Shown piece after piece: positions 58,248 to 64,000 of a stretch of DNA of 64,000 nucleotides. The notes beneath the pieces were generated by a model that was not told the origin of the DNA, searched no databases, and saw only the letters and a program-made list of their open reading frames with translations. The stretch spans positions 1-64,000 of the forward strand of contig NW_022148523.1 in NCBI RefSeq assembly GCF_901933205.1. The letters are read 5' to 3'. The DNA is from Camarhynchus parvulus. Its lineage: Eukaryota > Chordata > Aves > Passeriformes > Thraupidae. The translations under genes and the position numbers were made by a program. Numbering within the stretch: position 1 is the stretch's first letter; every line of letters starts with the position of its first letter.

Positions 58248-61200
58248 GCTGTTCCTGCCATGGGCTCCGGCCCCATCGACCCCAAGGAGCTCCTCAAGGG
58301 CCTCGATTGTTTCCTGGGCCGGGATGGGGAGGTCAAAACCATGGATGGCATCTCCAAAATCTTCAGGTAAAACCCCAAAAACCTCCAGTTTTGGAGCTTT
58401 TGCACCCTTTTTTTTGCACTTATAGCCACTAATGGTTATTAATTACTGTTAATTAGCCTCATGAAGGACTCGCAGAAGATGGTGAGTCGCTGCATTTACC
58501 TGAACATCCTCCTGCAGACCCGGGCCCAGGACATCCTCAACAAGTAAGCACAGGGAAAATTGGGTTTTTCAGGGGATTTTGGGGAAATTTAAGTGGATTT
58601 GAGTGAGTTCGAGGTTTTCCCACCTAGATCTGGACAGAATTCCAACTTTTTCCCCTCAGGTTTCATCCTCAGGCCAAGCAAGCACATGGAAAAATGGCAT
58701 TTTTGAGGGGATTTTGGGTGCATTTGGGTGGGTTTGAGGTTTTCCTGGCTGGATCTTTCCAAAATTCCAACTTTTTCCTCTCAGATTTCATCCTCAGGCC
58801 AAGCAAGCACATGGAAAAATGGCATTTTTGAGGGGATTTTGGGAAAACTTGGGTGCATTTGGGTTGGTTTGAGGTTTTACTGGCCGGATCTTTCCAAAAT
58901 TCCAACTTTTTCCTCTCAGATTTCATCCTCAGGCCAAGCAAGCACATGGAAAAATGGCATTTTTGAGGGGATTTTGGGAAAACGGGCATTTGGGTTGGTT
59001 TGAGGTTTTACTGCGGATCCTCCAGAATTCCAACTTTTTCCCCTCAGGTTTCATCCTCAGGCCAAGTAAGCGTGTGGAAAAACGCGATTTTTGGGGATTT
59101 TTGGGAAATTTGGGTACATTTGTGTTGGTTTGAGGTTTTACTGGCCGGATCCTTCCAGAATTCCAACTTTTTCCCCTCAGGTTTCATCCTCAGGCCAAGT
59201 AAGCGTGTGGAAAAACGCAATTTTTGAGGGGATTTTTGGGAAATTTGGGTACATTTGTGTTGGTTTGAGGTTTTACTGGCCGGATCCTTCCGAATTCCAA
59301 CTTTTTTCCCTCAGATTTTATCCTCAGGCCAAGTAAGCGTTGTGGAAAAACGCGATTTTTGAGGGGATTTTTGGGAAATTTGAGGTTTTCCTGGCCAGAT
59401 CCTACCAGAATTCCCACTTTTTCCCCTCAGATTGCATCCTGCCTTAGTAACCACGTAGAAAAGTGAATTTTAGGCGGATTTAGACAGATTTTGATGGGAT
59501 TTTTTTTCAATTTTGGGCAGATTTTGATGGATTCAAATTTTTCCCAGCCTGATCTGGACAGAATTCCAACTTCATTCCCTCAGATTCATCCTGACCTAGT
59601 AACCCCATTGAAAAGTGAATTTTAGGTGGATTTAAGTGGATTTTGAGGGGATTTTTTTTTTTTTTTATTTTTTGAGTGGGTTCAGGGGAAATTTTACAAA
59701 TTAAAGGTTTTCCCAACTGAATCTGGACAAAATTCCCACTTTTTCCCTCACATTCACCCTGACCTAGTAATCACGTGGAAAAATAGATTTTTTTGAGTTT
59801 TGGGTGTATTTTGGCAGATTTTGATGGTTTTTTTTTTTTTTTGAACTTTGGGTGGATTTGGGCAGATTTTGACAGAATTAAGGTTTTCCTGTCTGGATCT
59901 GGACAAAATTCCCACTTTTTCCCCTCAGATTCATCCTGGCTTAGTAACCAACTAGAAAAGTTTATTTTAGGCAGTTTTACGTGGATTTTGATGGGTTTTT
60001 TTTGCATTTTGGGTGTAGTTTGGCAGATTTTGACAGGATGTTTTTTAATTTCAGGTGGATTTGGGGAGATTTGGACAAAATTGGACAAAATTCCCACTTT
60101 TTTTCCCTCAGATTCATCCATACCTAGTAATCAGGTGGAAAAATGGATTCATTTTGGATTTTAGGTGGATTTAGACAGATTTTGACGTGATTTTTTTTAA
60201 ATTTCAAATGGATTTAGGGAGATTTGGACAGTATGAAGTTTTTCCTGTCTTGATGTGGACAAAATTCCCACTTTTTTTCCTCAGATTCATCCTGGCTTAG
60301 TAACCACGTGGAGAAATGACTTTATTTTGTATTTTGGGTGGATTTTGGCGGATTTTGACGGGGTTTTTTTTGAACTTCGGGCGGATTTGGGCAGATTTTG
60401 ACAGAATTAAGGTTTTTCCTGTGGGCCTGGATAAAATTCCCGTTTTTTCCCCTCAGGTTCATCCGGATCGGGGGCTACAAGCTGCTCAACACGTGGCTGA
60501 CGGGCTCCAAGGCCGCCAACAACGTGCCCTTCCTGCAGCAGCTGCTGCTCACCCTGCAGCACCTCCCGCTCACCGTCGACCACCTCAAGCAGGTCTGGCC
60601 CTTGGGGACACCTGGGGACACTCGGGTGGCACTTGGGGACATCACAGGTGGCACTTGGGGATGCTCAGAGTGGGTTTTGTCCCGCTCCGAAGTGATTTTT
60701 GTCCCATTCAAAGTGATTTTTGTCCCATTTAAAGTGATTTTTGTCCCATTTAAAGCGATTTTTGTCCCATTTAAAGTGATTTTTGTCTCATTTAAAGTGC
60801 TTTCACGTGTTTGGGCACATTTAAGGTGGCATTTGGGGACCCATTCAAAGTGGTTTTTGTCTCATTTAAAGTGATTTTTGTCCCATTTAAAGTGATTTTT
60901 GTCTCATTTAAAGCCCTTTCACAGCTTTGGGGACACTCAGGTGGCACTTGGGGACACTCAGAGTGGGTTTTGTCCCATTTAAAGTGATTTTAGTCTCATT
61001 TAAAGTGATTTTAGTCCCATTTAAAGCGATTTTTGTCCCATTTAAAGCGATTTTTGTCTCATTTAAAGTGATTTTTGTCCCATTTAAAGTGATTTTTGTC
61101 CCATTTAAAGTGATTTTTGTCCCATTTAAAGTGATTTTTGTCTCATTTAAAGCCTCAGCTTTTTTGTCGCATTTGGGGACACTCAAAGTGGGTTTTGTCC

Positions 61201-63866
61201 CATTTAAAGTGATTTTTGTCCCATTTAAAGCGATTTTTGTCTCATTTAAAGCCCTTTCACAGCTCTGGGGACACTCGGGTGGCACTTGGGGACATCACAG
61301 GTGGCACTTGGGGACACTCAGAGTGGCTTTTGTCCCGCTCTAAAGTGATTTTTGTCTCATTTAAAGTGATTTTTGTCCCATTTAAAGTGATTTTTGTCCC
61401 ATTTAAAGTGATTTTTGTCTCATTTCAAGCCCTTCCAGGGGCTTTGGGGACACTCAGGTGGCACTTGGGGACACTCAGAGTGGGTTTTGTCTCACTCTGA
61501 AGTGATTTTTGTCCCATTTAAAGTGATTTTTGTCCTGTTTAAAGTGATTTTAGTCCCATTTAAAGTGATTTTTGTCCCATTTAAAGTGATTTTTGTCTCA
61601 TTTAAAGTGATTTTTGTCTCATTTAAAGTGATTTTTGTCTCATTTAAAGTGATTTTTGTCTCATTTAAAGTGATTTTTGTCCCATTTAAAGTGATTTTTG
61701 TCCCATTTAAAGTGATTTTTGTCCCATTTAAAGTGATTTTTGTCTCATTTAAAGTGATTTTTGTCCCATTTAAAGTGATTTTTGTCCCATTTAAAGCGAT
61801 TTTTGTCTCATTTAAAGCCCTTTCACAGCTCTGGGGACACTCAGGGTGCATTTGGTCACAAAGTGTTTGCCATTTAAGTGGGACACTTAAAGTGGTTTTT
61901 GTCCCATTAAAGTGATTTTTGTCTCATTTAAAGTGATTTTTTGTCTCATTTAAAGTGATTTTTGTCTCATTTAAAGTGATTTTTGTCTCATTTAAAGTTT
62001 TTTGTCATAAGTTTTTTTTTTTTTTTTAAGTATTTTTTATTTAAATTTTTAAAGTGATTTTTGTCCCATTTAAAGTGATTTTTGTCCCATTTAAAGTGAT
62101 TTTTGTCTCATTTCAAGCCCTTCCAGGGGCTTTGGGGACATCACAGGTGGCACTTGGGGACACTCAGAGTGGGTTTTGTCCCATTTAAAGTGATTTTTGT
62201 CCCATTTAAAGTGATTTTTGTCCCATTTAAAGTGATTTTTGTCTCATTTAAAGTGGTTTTTGTCTCATTTAAAGTGATTTTTGTCCCATTTAAAGTGATT
62301 TTTGTCTCATTTAAAGCCCTTCCAGGCTGAGGCCTTGACATTGGTAAGATTTTTGTCTCATTTAAAGTGATTTTTGTCTCATTTAAAGTGATTTTTGATT
62401 TAAAGGGGTTTGCCCTTTTGTCCCATTTAAAGTGTTTTTGTCCTGTTTAAGATTTAAAGTGATTTCTGTCTCATTTAAAGTGATTTTTGTCCCATTTAAA
62501 GCCCTTTCACAGCTCTGGGGACACTCAGGTGGCACTTGGGGACACTCAGGTGGCACTTGGGGATACTCAGAGTGGGTTTTGTCCCGATTTTTGTCCCGTT
62601 TAAAGTGATTTTTGTCCCATTTAAAGTGATTTTTGTCCCATTTAAAGCGATTTTTGTCTCATTTAAAGTGATTTTTGTCTCATTTAAAGTGATTTTTGTC
62701 CCATTTAAAGTGATTTTTGTCTCATTTAAAGTGATTTTTGTCTCATTTAAAGCCATTTCACAGCTCTGGGGACACTCAGGTGGCACTTGGGGACACTCAG
62801 AGTGGGTTTTGTTATTTAAAGTGATTTTTGTCCCATTTAAAGTGATTTTTGTCTCATTTAAAGTGATTTTTGCCCCATTTAAAGTGATTTTTGTCCCATT
62901 TAAAGTGATTTTTGTCTCATTTAAAGCCCTTCCAGGGCTTTGGGGACACTCAGGTGACATTTGGGACCCCAAGTGGCTTTTGTCACCCTCGGGTCCCCCC
63001 AGGGGCGGCTTTGGTGTCCCCAGTGTCCCTTTTGTCCCCTCCCTGACCCTTGGTTTCCTCTGCAGAACAACACGGCCAAGCTGGTGAAGCAGCTCAGCAA
63101 GTCCAGCGACGATGAGGGTGAGCAGGGACCCCCCAAAATCCCCCTGAGAACCCCTAAAAATCATCCTGGGACCCCAAAAATCCCCAAAATTCCCCCTGGG
63201 AACCCCCAGAATCCTCCTGCGACACCCAAAATTCCCCCTGAGAACTCCAAAATTCCCTCCCAGACACCCCAAAAAACCCATGAGCGCTCCCAAAACCTCC
63301 CTGAGAACCCCAAAATGCTCCTGGGACCCCCAAAATCCACCTCAGACCGCCCAAAAAACCCTGAGACGCCCCAAAATTCCCCTGAGACGCCCAAAATCCC
63401 CATGGGACCCCCAAAATCCCCTACGAGCCCCAGAACCTCTCCCCAGACCCCCCCCAAAACGTCCTGAGAACCACAAAACTCCAACCCCAAAGTCCACCTC
63501 ACACCTCCCAAAAAAACCCTGAGAACCCCCAAATCCCCCTGGAACACCCCAAAAAACCCTAGGAGCCCCAAAACCTCCCTCAGACCCCCTGGGATCCCCT
63601 AAAAACCCCTCAGGACCCCAAAAAATCAGCCCAGATCCCTCTGAAACCCCCAAAACCGCCCTGAAATTCCCCAAAACTGCCCTTGGACCCCCCCAAAACT
63701 CCTCTAGGTCCCACTCCCCACCCCCTGCTTGATTAATGGCTGATTAATGACTGATTAATTAATGATTAATTGTTAATTAACCCCTCAGAGCTCCGCCGCC
63801 TGGCCTCCATCCTGGTCAGCGACTGGATGGGGGTGATCCGCTCCCAGAGCAGCTCCCAACCCACAG
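58248..63866 (+). CDS. PPP1R10: PP1 nuclear targeting subunit PNUTS, N-terminal exons (partial)
   Basis: Targets protein phosphatase 1 to chromatin and RNA polymerase II. Five coding exons: 58248-58366 (ATG 58260, [20 protein letters not shown]), 58457-58543 ([15 protein letters not shown]), 60457-60592 ([37 protein letters not shown]), 63066-63117 ([17 protein letters not shown]) and 63789-63866 ([20 protein letters not shown]). Together they give the TFIIS N-terminal (LW) domain. Phases agree across all four junctions. The PP1-binding and zinc-finger parts lie beyond the right edge. Its order beside MRPS18B matches human. The intron before 60457 carries about 12 decoy copies of that exon's first bases. 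Confidence 0.95.
58544..60456 (+). repeat. PPP1R10: Decoy micro-exon array in PPP1R10
   Basis: About twelve units of 115-180 bp, each with a pyrimidine tract, CCTCAG and then (G/A)TTTCATCCTCAGGCCAA or ATTCATCCTGGCTTA. Acceptors fall near 58659, 58782, 58917, 59045, 59180, 59314, 59430, 59581, 59750, 59928, 60111 and 60283. In the units near 59045-59340 the segment ends AGGCCAA|GTAAGC, copying the donor of the exon at 58543, so each is an 18-base pseudo-exon with both splice sites. Confidence 0.9.
60593..63065 (+). repeat. 21-bp TTTAAAGTGATTTTTGTCCCA array
   Basis: About 2.3 kb of GTGATTTTTGTC(C/T)CATTTAAA units, interrupted every few hundred bases by CACTCAGGTGGCACTTGGGG segments derived from sequence just after the upstream donor. 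Confidence 0.93.
63118..63788 (+). repeat. CCCCCAAAATCCCCCTGAGA array
   Basis: ~20-bp C-rich units followed by a short TTAATTAATGATTAATTG block (63730-63780) before the next exon. Confidence 0.8.
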
Positions 63867-64000
63867 GTGAGCTCCCAAAAAACCCCAAAATTCTCCCCAA
63901 AAACCCCAAAATTCCCCCAAAAACCCCAAAATTCCCCCAAAAACCCCAAAATTCCCCCAAAAACCCCAAAATTCCTCCCAAAAACCCCAAAATTCCACCC
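63867..64000 (+). repeat. AAAACCCCAAAATTCCCCC array
   Basis: Six near-identical 18-20 bp units to the window edge, in a PPP1R10 intron. Confidence 0.85.

Noticed and set aside
57477..58370. 297-residue ORF continuous with the PPP1R10 start
   Set aside because: The upstream part is a polypyrimidine tract before a clear TTTCCAG acceptor. Translation should begin at the conserved MGSGPID at 58260.

Overview
The window is vertebrate nuclear DNA, and most likely avian. It is GC-rich, its introns are short to medium and packed with tandem minisatellites, and it carries seven protein genes whose spliced products I recognise as orthologues of genes from the human MHC class I region (6p21.33): VARS2, GTF2H4, DHX16, C6orf136, ATAT1, MRPS18B and PPP1R10. 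Such density with minisatellite-filled introns fits a bird MHC-bearing or dot microchromosome. The species cannot be read from the sequence. No mobile-element ORF, CRISPR array, rRNA or tRNA was seen.

Layout: VARS2 5' end (minus, 1-4261, running off the left edge); GTF2H4 (plus, 5' UTR exon near 4397, coding 5950-17643); DHX16 (plus, 18949-39176); C6orf136 (minus, 42774-39376); ATAT1 (minus, 49615-43860); MRPS18B (minus, 52239-50346); PPP1R10 5' half (plus, leader near 52560, coding from 58260 and running off the right edge). VARS2/GTF2H4 and MRPS18B/PPP1R10 are head-to-head pairs on CpG-rich promoters. DHX16 and C6orf136 converge, with poly(A) signals about 50 bp apart. The DHX16-C6orf136-ATAT1-MRPS18B-PPP1R10 block has the same order and relative orientations as in human. 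VARS2 lies on the opposite side of GTF2H4 from its human position, and the human genes between GTF2H4 and DHX16 are absent here.

The genes do not form one pathway: TFIIH (GTF2H4), spliceosome remodelling (DHX16), nuclear PP1 targeting (PPP1R10), mitochondrial translation (VARS2, MRPS18B), microtubule acetylation (ATAT1) and an uncharacterised protein (C6orf136).

The most unusual property is that nearly every intron is a tandem array, and many arrays repeat a piece of exon edge with its splice site: 12 decoy copies of one DHX16 exon start, 12 decoy micro-exons before a PPP1R10 exon, 5 copies of a GTF2H4 exon end, 4 copies of a DHX16 exon end, and 3 extra copies of the GTF2H4 C-terminal codons in its 3' UTR. 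In three places repeat motif has entered or duplicated coding sequence. Separately, at least eight single-base frame breaks interrupt otherwise well conserved exons. Most look like missing bases and may be base-call errors, so the genes should not be called pseudogenes on this evidence alone.
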